A stretch of DNA of 64,000 nt from Candidatus Babelota bacterium (GTDB lineage: Bacteria; Babelota; Babeliae; Babelales; Vermiphilaceae): the NCBI GenBank assembly GCA_029262615.1, contig JAJCZD010000007.1:62001-126000 (forward strand). The letters run 5' to 3'. The translations under genes and the position numbers were made by a program. Below are positions 26,563 through 35,210 of this stretch, in pieces. Position 1 is the stretch's first letter; every line of letters starts with the position of its first letter. The notes below the pieces were generated by a model. It was not told where the DNA came from, searched no databases, and saw nothing but the letters and a program-made list of their open reading frames with translations.

Positions 26563-27375
26563 ATGGAAAAAATACGGGTGCTTTTTATTGGGGACGTGGT
26601 CGGAGAAACTGGTAGAGATATGTTTCAAAAGCATATTGATAAGCTCAAAGAGCGGCATAAAATTGATGCTGTTATAGTTAATGGTGAAAATAGTTCTGGG
26701 CGCGGTAGAGGAATTTCCTCAAAAATAATGCGATTTTTTAAACATAATAATGCTGACATTGTTACTTCTGGTAACCATGTATGGGATGACAAAGAGATTT
26801 ATGACTACTTAAATCAAAATAATGATCTTTTGCGTCCGGCAAATTATCCTGCAGGCAACCCTGGTTCTGGCGTAACCTCTTTCTTGGTTAAAGGCCACGA
26901 AATCGGAGTAATTAATCTACAAGGCCGAGTGTTTATGCGCGATGATTTGGCATGTCCATTTCGCACTGCTGATTCTTTATTAACCTTTCTTAAGCACAAA
27001 ACAAAGACTATCTTTGTAGATTTTCATGCAGAAGCATCATCTGAAAAAATTGCTCTAGCTCTCTACCTTGATGGAAGAGTGAGTGGTCTTGTTGGTACTC
27101 ATACTCATGCGCAGACTGCTGACGAACAAATTTTGCCAAAAGGTACCGCATTCATTACCGACTTAGGATATACCGGTTCATTGCATTCTACTCTTGGGAT
27201 GAAAAAAGAAGCGATAATTAGTCGTTTTTTAACTCAAATGCCATCTAAGTTTGTTGTAGAGAAAACTAACCCTGTGGTAATGTCTGGAGTTTGGATAGAA
27301 GTTGATATGGATACTGGCAGAGCTACCGCTATTGAACGTATTCGTATTATAGATCAGGAGTTGTTTTTGGATTAA
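26563..27375 (+). CDS. ymdB: YmdB-family metallophosphoesterase
   Basis: Calcineurin-like phosphoesterase of the YmdB group (2',3'-cyclic nucleotide phosphodiesterase in Bacillus). Metal-binding motifs in order: FIGDVVGETGRD, VNGENSSGRGRG, SGNHVWDD, and GTHTHAQTADEQIL near the C-terminus. I choose ATG 26563, preceded by TAGGAA; an in-frame start at 26542 overlaps rny and is less likely. About 270 residues. Co-transcribed with rny. Confidence 0.93.
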   Translation: MEKIRVLFIGDVVGETGRDMFQKHIDKLKERHKIDAVIVNGENSSGRGRGISSKIMRFFKHNNADIVTSGNHVWDDKEIYDYLNQNNDLLRPANYPAGNPGSGVTSFLVKGHEIGVINLQGRVFMRDDLACPFRTADSLLTFLKHKTKTIFVDFHAEASSEKIALALYLDGRVSGLVGTHTHAQTADEQILPKGTAFITDLGYTGSLHSTLGMKKEAIISRFLTQMPSKFVVEKTNPVVMSGVWIEVDMDTGRATAIERIRIIDQELFLD

Positions 27376-27393
27376 TAGAAAAAGGGGGATTAC

Positions 27394-28278
27394 ATGATAG
27401 AGATAATTTTAATATATGCTTTACTTGCCAGTACTTTTACTATTGGCAAGTATTCTTTTTTATTTACAAAGCCAATTTTTATCACCGCATCACGCATGAG
27501 TATTGCGGGAGCTTTATTGTTAATCTATTGCTTCTTTTTTAATCGTTCTGTTTTCTATGTGCGTGGTTTTGTAAAGCCACTTATAATAATGGCTATTACT
27601 AGTATTTGTCTGGCCAATTGTTTAGAATTTTGGTCTCTCCAATACTTACTTTCCTACAAAGCATGTTTTTTATATAATTTGGCACCTTTTTTTGCAATAT
27701 TTTTTTCATACCATTTATTAAAAGAAAAAATGGGAATGCAAAAATGGCTTGGTTTAATCATAGGCTTCATTGGTTTTCTTCTTATGCTTGTGAACTATGA
27801 TTCCACAACCGAAACAGCACCTGGAGGGTTTTCATTCCTTTCTTTACCAGAGCTTGCAATGATTGCCGCAACAGCTTCCATGGCATATGGCTGGACCTAT
27901 ATGCGTAAACTCATGGTCGCTGGTTATAGTCCTCTAATGGCCAATGGCATTACGATGTTTTTTGGGGGATTACTTTGTTTTGTTTTTTCTTATGCTATAG
28001 AACCTTGGGATCCAATTCCTATAACGTCGATATGGCCTTTTCTAGGTTGTTTGGTAGCTTTAATTGTGATTTCTAATCTAATTGGTTATAACTGGTATGC
28101 ACAGTTATTAAAGCGTTATACAAGCACATTTTTATTATTTGCGGGTTTCTTATCTCCACTTTTTGCCAGCTTATATGGGTGGTTGTTTTTGCACGAGCTG
28201 CTCTATTGGCAATTTTTTGTTGCCCTTGGCTTTGTCTTTGTAGGTATGTATCTTTTTTATCAGAAAGAATCCCAATGA
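27394..28278 (+). CDS. EamA/DMT-family transporter (first of a tandem pair)
   Basis: About ten membrane helices in two EamA halves (294 residues): residues ~1-135 and ~150-290, each ending in a motif such as GLIIGFIGFLLML or ALGFVFVGMYLF. GGGGG precedes the start. The drug/metabolite superfamily exports or imports small metabolites; the substrate cannot be deduced. The next gene is a paralogue with the same opening (IIxIYALLASTFTIGK versus ILYAFLASTFAIGK). Confidence 0.85.
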   Translation: MIEIILIYALLASTFTIGKYSFLFTKPIFITASRMSIAGALLLIYCFFFNRSVFYVRGFVKPLIIMAITSICLANCLEFWSLQYLLSYKACFLYNLAPFFAIFFSYHLLKEKMGMQKWLGLIIGFIGFLLMLVNYDSTTETAPGGFSFLSLPELAMIAATASMAYGWTYMRKLMVAGYSPLMANGITMFFGGLLCFVFSYAIEPWDPIPITSIWPFLGCLVALIVISNLIGYNWYAQLLKRYTSTFLLFAGFLSPLFASLYGWLFLHELLYWQFFVALGFVFVGMYLFYQKESQ

Positions 28279-28294
28279 AACCAGGAAATAATCT

Positions 28295-29197
28295 ATGATT
28301 CTTATTATTATATTATACGCTTTTCTTGCAAGTACTTTTGCTATAGGAAAAGCAGCGCTTTCTTTTATTTCTCCCTTCTTTTTAGTTGCGATCAGAATGA
28401 TTTTAGCCGGTTTAATCTTGCTAGGATTTCATACTATAGTTCAAAAAAGACAAATTAGGGTATTTAAAAGAGATCTTTTGGTTTTGCTCTTACTTACTTT
28501 TTTTCATATTTATCTTGCGTATATGGCCGAGTTTTGGGCGCTACAAAGCATTTCTTCAGCAAGAGCTGCATTGTTTTACAACTTTAGTCCGTTTTTTACC
28601 GCTTTAATAGCTTATTTTTTCATTAATGAACGGCTTAATCTTTTCCAATGGATTGGCATGATTCTTGGCTTTATTGGTCTTTTACCTTTATTTTTGCCAT
28701 CTGTGCAAAATTCGATATGGAGCATTTTGTTCCTTGATTTTTCTGAATTGGTAATGCTTATTTCAGTTGTCAGTGCGGTGATTGGGTGGATTTTATTTAA
28801 AAAATTAGCAACAACTTATTCTCCAATATTGATTAATGGCATTGCAATGCTTCTTGGTGGATTTCTTTCATTAATTACTTCTACTATAACCGAATCGAGT
28901 TGGTGGATAATGCCAGTAGGTTATACCAAGGCACAAGCTATAGGTATGGCTAGTGTGTCTATTGTCTTACTAATCATTATTGCTAACTTAATTTTCTATA
29001 ATTTATACGGATTTCTACTCAAACGGTATTCAGCGACCTTTTTGGCCTTTGCAGGATTTATGACTCCGCTATTTACCGCTCTTTTTGGTTGGATTATAAA
29101 TAACGAATGTATAGATACTTATTTTATCTGGTCATTTTTGCTTGTTTCTGTTGGATTGGCTTTATTTTATTGGCAAGAGCTAAAAAATAATAAATAA
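28295..29197 (+). CDS. EamA/DMT-family transporter (second of a tandem pair)
   Basis: 300 residues, ten predicted helices, two EamA halves. Clear paralogue of the gene 16 bases upstream: shared motifs include LASTFxIGK, AEFWALQSISSARAALFYNFSPFF against EFWSLQYLLSYKACFLYNLAPFF, and LLKRYxxTFLxFAGFxxPLF. Substrate unknown. A strong terminator follows at once. Confidence 0.85.
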   Translation: MILIIILYAFLASTFAIGKAALSFISPFFLVAIRMILAGLILLGFHTIVQKRQIRVFKRDLLVLLLLTFFHIYLAYMAEFWALQSISSARAALFYNFSPFFTALIAYFFINERLNLFQWIGMILGFIGLLPLFLPSVQNSIWSILFLDFSELVMLISVVSAVIGWILFKKLATTYSPILINGIAMLLGGFLSLITSTITESSWWIMPVGYTKAQAIGMASVSIVLLIIIANLIFYNLYGFLLKRYSATFLAFAGFMTPLFTALFGWIINNECIDTYFIWSFLLVSVGLALFYWQELKNNK

Positions 29198-29237
29198 AAA
29201 AACCCTTTCAGAACCTTTGCGAAGAAAGGGTTTTTTT
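29196..29237. terminator. Bidirectional terminator
   Basis: AAAAAACCCTTTC (about 29197-29209) pairs with GAAAGGGTTTTTT (29224-29236). A-run and T-run on either side let it serve both the transporter genes and the convergent histone-like gene. Confidence 0.85.
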
Positions 29238-29251
29238 ATCAATTAACCGAT

Positions 29252-29743
29252 TTAAGCTTTTTTTCTTCTGCGAGCTTTGCGCATTCGGCGTTTTTTAGGA
29301 GCAGCTTTTTTAGCTACTTTACGCTTAACAGTACGTTTAGCAGTTTTACGCTTAACAGCACGTTTTACAGTTTTACGCTTAACAGCTTTTTTAGCAGTTT
29401 TACGTTTAACAGCACGTTTTACAGTTTTACGCTTAACGACTTTTTTAGCAGTTTTACGTTTAACAGCACGTTTTACAGTTTTGCGTTTAACGGCTTTTTT
29501 AGCAGTTTTACGTTTAACAGCACGTTTTACAGTTTTACGCTTAACGGCTTTTTTAGCAGTTTTACGTTTAACAGCACGTTTTACAGTTTTACGTTTAACA
29601 GCTTTTTTAGCAGTTTTACGTTTAACAGCACGTTTTACAGTTTTACGTTTAACGGCTTTTTTAGCAGTTTTACGTTTAACAGTTGTTTTTCTTCTAGTTG
29701 TCTTTTTCTTTGTTGCTGTTTTTTTTCTTTTCTTAGTTGCCAT
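29252..29743 (-). CDS. Histone H1-like lysine/arginine repeat protein
   Basis: A 163-residue, extremely basic protein made largely of fourteen 9-residue units, VKRKT(A/V)K(K/R)A (residues ~22-147), between a Lys/Thr-rich start and a RRMRKARRRKKA end. It resembles histone H1 C-terminal domains and chlamydial HctB-type proteins, which bind and compact DNA. No globular domain. GGGGGAATAGCC precedes the ATG. A nucleoid-condensing role is inferred from composition; nucleic-acid or polyanion binding in general is the safer statement. Confidence 0.85.
   Translation of the reverse strand: MATKKRKKTATKKKTTRRKTTVKRKTAKKAVKRKTVKRAVKRKTAKKAVKRKTVKRAVKRKTAKKAVKRKTVKRAVKRKTAKKAVKRKTVKRAVKRKTAKKVVKRKTVKRAVKRKTAKKAVKRKTVKRAVKRKTAKRTVKRKVAKKAAPKKRRMRKARRRKKA
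29303..29680 (-). repeat. Tandem 54-bp (2 x 27 bp) repeats in the histone-like gene
   Basis: Seven copies of a 54-bp unit coding two alternating nonapeptides (AKKA type and VKRA type). Third-position differences between copies are few, so the array has expanded recently or is kept uniform by recombination. Confidence 0.9.
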
Positions 29744-29894
29744 GGCTATTCCCCCTTTTATTTCCTTTTTTAATGATTAGGGTTTGTAAAAACACATATT
29801 TCTATTTTCAAAGATAAATGATTATGAAAATAAAAATCAATAGTTCTTGCAAGTAAAAAATTTAAAATTCAGCCCAATTTTTTTCAACTGCTAT

Positions 29895-30758
29895 TTATTT
29901 GTCATCAAAAGTAGCTAATAGATAGGGTTTTGACATAGATTTCACAAAATCCTTTTTTCCAAGCTTGGCAAAGGTTTTGTTGTGTGGTAACGCATATTTT
30001 TTATAAAAAGCGTGCGTTACATTTTGGTATTTCCATCCTTCATGCCCCCTAAGTAGCTTACCGTGTTGACCTTTTTTCAAGATAAGTAGATGAACATTTT
30101 GATGGCCTGTTTCGATGAGTTTATTATATAAAGTAAGAGTACTGTGTATGGGAACACGTTGGTCTTCCTCAGAGGCGATGATTAAAATAGGTAAGTCTTG
30201 GGGAATACCATCAACTAAATCAATTGCCTGGATACCGTCTTCTTTATAAGCCATTATTTTTTTTGCAAAATTTGTAATCTTCGAAAAAAAGCTAACTTTA
30301 GAGAGATTATGCGATAGAACCGTTTCGGGGGAATCAAAAGGTGATTCTATAACTAATGCTTTAATTTGTGGCAGATCATAAAGGGCAATCATATTGAATG
30401 CAGCTACAGCGCCACGAGAAACGCCAACCATTACCACATCTTTTTGATATTTACCAATTGTTTTATATAATTCGTCGACAAGAATCTCAACTTCATTTTT
30501 TTGGCCTAGGCTTGTATTATAAATTTTGTATTTGGCATCTGGGTAATCAAAGGTTTGGACCGGCCCATTAATAATATAGCGATCATGTGATTTAGAAAAA
30601 CAGTCAGGGATTTCTTGGGTGTAATGGTAGACTTGCTCATTGTTATCCCAAATACCATGAGAAAACACGTAAACAACTTCTTCTGGTGTTGCTGCAAAAA
30701 GAGAACATGATGCATATAAAAATTGCCACCCAAGACCAATAGAGAGCTTTTTGTGCAT
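29895..30758 (-). CDS. Exported alpha/beta-hydrolase
   Basis: A signal peptide (LGWQFLYASCSLFA, cut before ATPEE) precedes an alpha/beta-hydrolase domain: VYVFSHGIWDN (oxyanion region), the nucleophile elbow VGVSRGAVAAFN (Ser in G-x-S-x-G), LPILIIASEEDQRVP (acid region) and KKGQHGKLLRGH (catalytic His). 287 residues. Esterase or peptidase; substrate unknown. Divergent from proS. Confidence 0.85.
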   Translation of the reverse strand: MHKKLSIGLGWQFLYASCSLFAATPEEVVYVFSHGIWDNNEQVYHYTQEIPDCFSKSHDRYIINGPVQTFDYPDAKYKIYNTSLGQKNEVEILVDELYKTIGKYQKDVVMVGVSRGAVAAFNMIALYDLPQIKALVIESPFDSPETVLSHNLSKVSFFSKITNFAKKIMAYKEDGIQAIDLVDGIPQDLPILIIASEEDQRVPIHSTLTLYNKLIETGHQNVHLLILKKGQHGKLLRGHEGWKYQNVTHAFYKKYALPHNKTFAKLGKKDFVKSMSKPYLLATFDDK

Positions 30759-30883
30759 AATATTCCTTTCTCTTTTTTATAATGATAGCAAAAAATTATA
30801 CAATTCATAAATAATTTGTATAATTTAGTTTTGCGATTTTTTGGCAATTTAGTATGCTTTATTCAATATTTAAAGGTTTACTG

Positions 30884-32305
30884 ATGAAAAAATTACCCGA
30901 TATTAAAACACATTTTCCTGATTGGTATAATCAGGTTATTTATGATGCCCAGTTAACTGATCAATCTCCCGTACGCGGTTCAATTATAATTCGCCCATAT
31001 GGTTATGCCTTATGGGAGAATATTAAAAGTATTATGGACGAAAAAATTAAGAGAACGGGCCATCATAATGTTGCTTTTCCTTTATTAATTCCAGAGTCTT
31101 TTTTAAAAAGAGAAGCGGATCATATTGAGGGATTTGCTCCTGAGCTTGCAGTTGTCACTCATGCTGGAGGCAAAAAGCTGGAAGAGCCTTTGGTAGTAAG
31201 GCCAACCTCAGAGACAATTATTCATTACATGTTTGCCAAATGGATTAAATCTTGGCGCGATCTACCAATAAAGATTAATCAATGGGCAAATGTGATTCGT
31301 TGGGAATTGCGTCCAAGGCCATTTTTGCGTACAACAGAGTTTTTTTGGCAAGAAGGCCACACTGCACACGCAACAAAAGATGAAGCACAAACTGAAGTTT
31401 TGACAATGCTTAAAGAATATATAGATTTAGCACATAATTATTTAGCTATTCCAGTAGTATCGGGTTTAAAATCAGAAAGTGAAAAATTCCCTGGGGCAGA
31501 AAAAACCTATACCTTTGAAGCACTCATGCAAGATGGCAAAGCTCTGCAAATGGGAACATCACATTTTCTGTCACAAAATTTTGCCAAGGCATTTAATATG
31601 CAGTTTCAAAATGAAAAAGGTGAGCTTGCTTATCCATGGTTAACAAGTTGGGGAGTTACAACTCGGCTGATTGGAGCTGTGGTTATGGTGCATGGTGACC
31701 AAAAGGGATTAGTCCTGCCACCAAAAATTGCCCCTATTCAAGTAGTGATTATTCCAATTTTCAAATCAGGAACTGATGCTCAGAACAAAGTGTTAGGTAC
31801 CGTTTCAGAAGTCTTTGAAAAATTAAAAGTAAAAGGCGTTCGGGTCCATATCGATGATGATCGTCATAAAACACCAGGAGCTAAATTTTATGAATGGGAA
31901 TTAAAAGGGGTTCCGATTCGTTTGGAAATTGGCCCTAAGGATGTTGAGAAAAATCAGGTAATGATGGTTGATCGTCTGGGAAATAAAATGCCTGTCTCCT
32001 TGGATGTGATCATCGCAAATGTGGCACATCGCCTAGAAGAGTTTCAGAATGAACTTTTCAAACGAGCACAGAAAAATATGCAAGAGAGTTGGCATAAAGG
32101 TGAAAAGTTAGCACAATTCGGCCCAGACCTAGAAAAAAAAGGTGGTTTATACCAAACAGGCTGGTGCCAAGATCCAAACTGCGAGATTGAGTTGAAAAAA
32201 TATAAAGCTTCAACACGCTGTTTGCTAGATAAAGCAGAATTTAAAGCATGTTTTCATTGTGGTAAGCCAAGCAAAACTGATGTAATTGTTGCAAGGGCCT
32301 ATTAA
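30884..32305 (+). CDS. proS: Prolyl-tRNA synthetase, eukaryote/archaeal-like type
   Basis: Class II synthetase with VRPTSETIIHYMFAKWI (motif 2 region), RTTEFFWQEGHTAHA and GTSHFLSQNFAKAF. It lacks the editing insertion of the long bacterial form and has the C-terminal extension with a putative zinc site (CQDPNC...TRCLL...CFHCGKP) ending in AY, typical of the shorter type. I place the start at ATG 30884 (AAAGG upstream) rather than 30854. About 473 residues. Confidence 0.95.
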   Translation: MKKLPDIKTHFPDWYNQVIYDAQLTDQSPVRGSIIIRPYGYALWENIKSIMDEKIKRTGHHNVAFPLLIPESFLKREADHIEGFAPELAVVTHAGGKKLEEPLVVRPTSETIIHYMFAKWIKSWRDLPIKINQWANVIRWELRPRPFLRTTEFFWQEGHTAHATKDEAQTEVLTMLKEYIDLAHNYLAIPVVSGLKSESEKFPGAEKTYTFEALMQDGKALQMGTSHFLSQNFAKAFNMQFQNEKGELAYPWLTSWGVTTRLIGAVVMVHGDQKGLVLPPKIAPIQVVIIPIFKSGTDAQNKVLGTVSEVFEKLKVKGVRVHIDDDRHKTPGAKFYEWELKGVPIRLEIGPKDVEKNQVMMVDRLGNKMPVSLDVIIANVAHRLEEFQNELFKRAQKNMQESWHKGEKLAQFGPDLEKKGGLYQTGWCQDPNCEIELKKYKASTRCLLDKAEFKACFHCGKPSKTDVIVARAY

Positions 32306-32348
32306 GAGCTCTTGCTTCTACAGTCTCGGATGTATTGAAACTGTCACA

Positions 32349-32873
32349 TTAGGAAAGAATGCAATCAGAGGGAGCTTCAATCTTATTTTGAGAACAGATT
32401 TCTAGTAATTCTGATTTCCATGTTTTATAGCTTTCTAATCTTTCCTTGGCTTGTGGTAAAATACTCAATAATTTTTCTTCTTTATTAATATATTCTATAA
32501 GGAGTGATATACATTCATTATCAGGTTTTGTTTTATTAGCTAAAAGTGCAAAAAAAGTTTTCTTTTCTTGCAGAGATAAAGCACTTGCAAGGACTGTCTG
32601 GTAATGGGAATTTTGGATTGCAACATCTTCAATAAGGCCAAAGATTAAATCTTGTCTATTTTGCTTTAAGGCTTGATTTAGCAATCTTTCACCTTCATGC
32701 TTTAGAGCAAATGCGGCAAGAATTTTGGCGTCAGTTGATTGAGGTCTTTCTTTTCTGCCAGGATTATGAACTAATATTGGCGTTTCTGACAATGCAGTAA
32801 CAGAAGGATCTGTTTCATTTTCATCCATTGCAAAGATTGATACGGAACAAAATAAAAATAATAGGATTCTCAT
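32349..32873 (-). CDS. Small secreted helical protein
   Basis: No family recognised. Signal peptide RILLFLFCSVSIFA followed by MDENETDPSV. The mature part (~155 residues) is helical, with repeated hydrophobic patterns (LLNQALKQNRQDLIFGLIEDVA, ALSLQEKKTFFALLANKT) suggesting an alpha-solenoid of degenerate ankyrin-like or other repeats. Ends with two cysteines (EICSQNK, SDCILS). Convergent with proS. Confidence 0.65.
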   Translation of the reverse strand: MRILLFLFCSVSIFAMDENETDPSVTALSETPILVHNPGRKERPQSTDAKILAAFALKHEGERLLNQALKQNRQDLIFGLIEDVAIQNSHYQTVLASALSLQEKKTFFALLANKTKPDNECISLLIEYINKEEKLLSILPQAKERLESYKTWKSELLEICSQNKIEAPSDCILS

Positions 32874-32962
32874 TCTTTTACCTCAAATTATTTTTGTTAT
32901 TCGACTTTCCTTTTCACAATTAATTATGATATACCTTAGCAGTATAAAAAATAAAGGCCTAT

Positions 32963-33865
32963 ATGAAACATGACCTGCAACATAAATTTGAAGCATACTT
33001 ATTAACTGAGCGAAGAGTTGCGCAAAATACTTTTTCTGCCTACAAAAAAGATATTGAGCAATTTTTTGTTTATTTAGAGAAAAAAAAGATAGTTTTAGAA
33101 AAAGCTGAGCTTGTTGATTTGAAATCCTTCTTAGTCTATCTAAAAGAACTAAAATTATCTGCGCGGAGTATGTCACGCAAAATTTCTACCCTAAAAGTTT
33201 TTTATTCATGGGCTCAGCAATATCATGGTTGGCAAAACTATGCACATGAGCTTATTTTTCCAAAACTTGAAAAAAAACTGCCTAGTTTTTTATCAGAACA
33301 AGAGGTTGAGCAATTATTACAAGTAGCTGATCAAGACCAAACCAATATTGGTACCCGTAACAAAATGATGTTGTATTTATTATATGTCTCTGGTATGCGA
33401 ATTTCCGAATTGGTTCATTTAAAAATTACTGATGTTCATTTTGATACCGGTTTCATTGCTGTTCATGGAAAAGGCGGTAAGGATCGAATGATTCCAATTC
33501 CTATGCCAATGTTAGATTTATTAAAAAAATATATTTATGAAGTGCATAAATCATTTTTAAAAAGAACCAAAAAACAAACTGACTACTTATTTCCAATTAT
33601 TTATGGAAAAAAAGTAAAGCCTATATCTCGGCAATCATTTTGGGGGATTTTAAATAAATTATGGGCTGCTACTGGGAATAAACGGAAAATATCACCACAT
33701 AAATTGCGTCATTCATTGGCAACCCATTTATTAAGACGGGGTGCAGATTTGCGTTCACTACAAATGATTCTTGGCCATGAAAACTTATCAACAGTACAAA
33801 TTTACACACATGTAGACACCGGTTATTTGCGTAAAATTTATGACAAAAAGCATCCACGTTCATAG
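32963..33865 (+). CDS. xerD: Tyrosine recombinase XerC/XerD
   Basis: N-terminal SAM-like domain (FEAYLLTERRVAQNTFSAYKKDI) and a catalytic domain with all active residues: Arg in SGMRISEL, Lys in GKGGKDRMIPI, HKLRHSLATHLL, LGHENLSTVQIYTHV with the final Tyr nucleophile. XerC/XerD resolve chromosome dimers at dif. 300 residues. No phage genes adjoin, so a chromosomal housekeeping role is preferred; XerC versus XerD cannot be settled here. Confidence 0.92.
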   Translation: MKHDLQHKFEAYLLTERRVAQNTFSAYKKDIEQFFVYLEKKKIVLEKAELVDLKSFLVYLKELKLSARSMSRKISTLKVFYSWAQQYHGWQNYAHELIFPKLEKKLPSFLSEQEVEQLLQVADQDQTNIGTRNKMMLYLLYVSGMRISELVHLKITDVHFDTGFIAVHGKGGKDRMIPIPMPMLDLLKKYIYEVHKSFLKRTKKQTDYLFPIIYGKKVKPISRQSFWGILNKLWAATGNKRKISPHKLRHSLATHLLRRGADLRSLQMILGHENLSTVQIYTHVDTGYLRKIYDKKHPRS

Positions 33866-34058
33866 CTTTTTTATTTTCTTCCTATGTTTGGATTGCATTG
33901 CAAAAGAGATGATTGGAACTATACAAAATAATAATATAAACTTTTCATCTTTGCTCCTTAAGAAATATGCAATAGATATTGTATAAAATTCTTCTTTTTT
34001 TCTATATAAAAACTATACTTAAAAAGATTACAAGAGAAAATTTTTTGCTAGGGTTAAT

Positions 34059-35192
34059 ATGAAAAATACGTTTATAGTTGAGCAAAAACCGTTCTTATCA
34101 ATATTGTCTTCGATACAACCAATTTGCACCAAACGTACAACACTTGATTCTACTAGTTATATTTTGTTTCAAGTTGGCCATAAAGAGCTTGTTTTAAAAA
34201 GTACCGATTTAGAAATTAGTCTGCAAGCAAGTTATTTATTAAAAGAATCAGATGTTGATGGTGCGCAACCACGCTCATTTTTAGTTTCTGGTAAACGCTT
34301 ATTTGATTTAGTGAAAGAACTAGATGGTGATATTACCTTTACCATAACCGACAAACAATTATTGTTAAAAACAGGGTCGGTCAATTTGGCTTTGAACATA
34401 AAAGATGCACAAGAATTCCCGCCATTTCCAGAGCGCATTGAAAACCTTATGCAGCTTGATGCTCCATTTATCCTTCAAATGCTCTCTAGGGTTGCATTTT
34501 TAATTCCACAGAACAACGCAAATCCCGCACTGAATGGTCTGTTTTTAGAAATTTCAGACACTGATATGAAAATGACTTCAACTGACGGGCATTGCTTAGC
34601 GCAAGCAAGCACCAAGAAGTATGCATTAGAAGAACCAAAAAAATGGCTGTTGCCACGGCGTGCTATTTTCGAAGTAAAAAAAATTCTAGAAGGATCAAAT
34701 GAAAAGATGATCTTTTTAGGCGTATGTGGGAACCAATTAGTCTTTTCTGGAGAGTCATTCAATTTCTTCACAAAATTATTAGTTGATCCATTTCCACAAT
34801 ATGGTGCAATCCTGGATAAAGAAGGATTTGTGCCGGCAAAAGTTGATCGTAGTTGTTTGATCAAGACATTACGTCGCTCAGCTTGTTTGCTTTCGGGCCA
34901 ATTTATTGCAACTCAGTTTGACTTTGAACCTGACAAAATTAATGTTTCAATGCAAAATAAAGAAGTTGGAAAATTACAAGAACAAGTTCCGCTTAATGAT
35001 TTTATTGGCGAAAAACTAGGTATTAGATTTTATGCACCCTATCTTTTGAGTGGATTGCAAGCATTTGCTGATGATACTCTGACTTTTTATTTAAAAAATG
35101 CAGCAAAGCCCATTATATTTGAGGCTGAGCAAGAGGATAGTCATGTGCGTTATTTAGTTATGCCTGTTGCACCTACAAAACAACAATCATAA
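34059..35192 (+). CDS. dnaN: DNA polymerase III beta subunit (sliding clamp)
   Basis: Three-domain clamp of 377 residues; recognisable segments include QPICTKRTTLDSTSYILF, NPALNGLFLEI (start of domain 2), TDGHCLAQAS and the C-terminal YLVMPVAPT, equal to the usual Y-x-x-M-P-x pattern. It tethers the polymerase to DNA. recF follows 18 bases later. dnaA does not precede it, and the 193-base gap from xerD shows no DnaA-box cluster. Confidence 0.96.
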   Translation: MKNTFIVEQKPFLSILSSIQPICTKRTTLDSTSYILFQVGHKELVLKSTDLEISLQASYLLKESDVDGAQPRSFLVSGKRLFDLVKELDGDITFTITDKQLLLKTGSVNLALNIKDAQEFPPFPERIENLMQLDAPFILQMLSRVAFLIPQNNANPALNGLFLEISDTDMKMTSTDGHCLAQASTKKYALEEPKKWLLPRRAIFEVKKILEGSNEKMIFLGVCGNQLVFSGESFNFFTKLLVDPFPQYGAILDKEGFVPAKVDRSCLIKTLRRSACLLSGQFIATQFDFEPDKINVSMQNKEVGKLQEQVPLNDFIGEKLGIRFYAPYLLSGLQAFADDTLTFYLKNAAKPIIFEAEQEDSHVRYLVMPVAPTKQQS

Positions 35193-35210
35193 AATGCTTG
35201 TGATTAAATA

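Noticed and set aside
29303-29680. CRISPR-like regular repeats
   Set aside because: Repeats are contiguous and coding, without unique spacers. No CRISPR array or cas gene seen in the window.
29277-29780. Long plus-strand open frame opposite the histone-like gene
   Set aside because: It is the mirror of the 54-bp repeat array; an Leu/Arg/Thr-repetitive product with no ribosome site. The minus-strand basic protein has a good Shine-Dalgarno and known analogues.
32963-33865. Tyrosine recombinase as part of a phage or integrative element
   Set aside because: Flanked by housekeeping genes, no att-like repeats or phage genes; fits XerC/XerD.
33866-34058. Possible oriC before dnaN
   Set aside because: AT-rich but no TTATNCACA-type boxes recognised.
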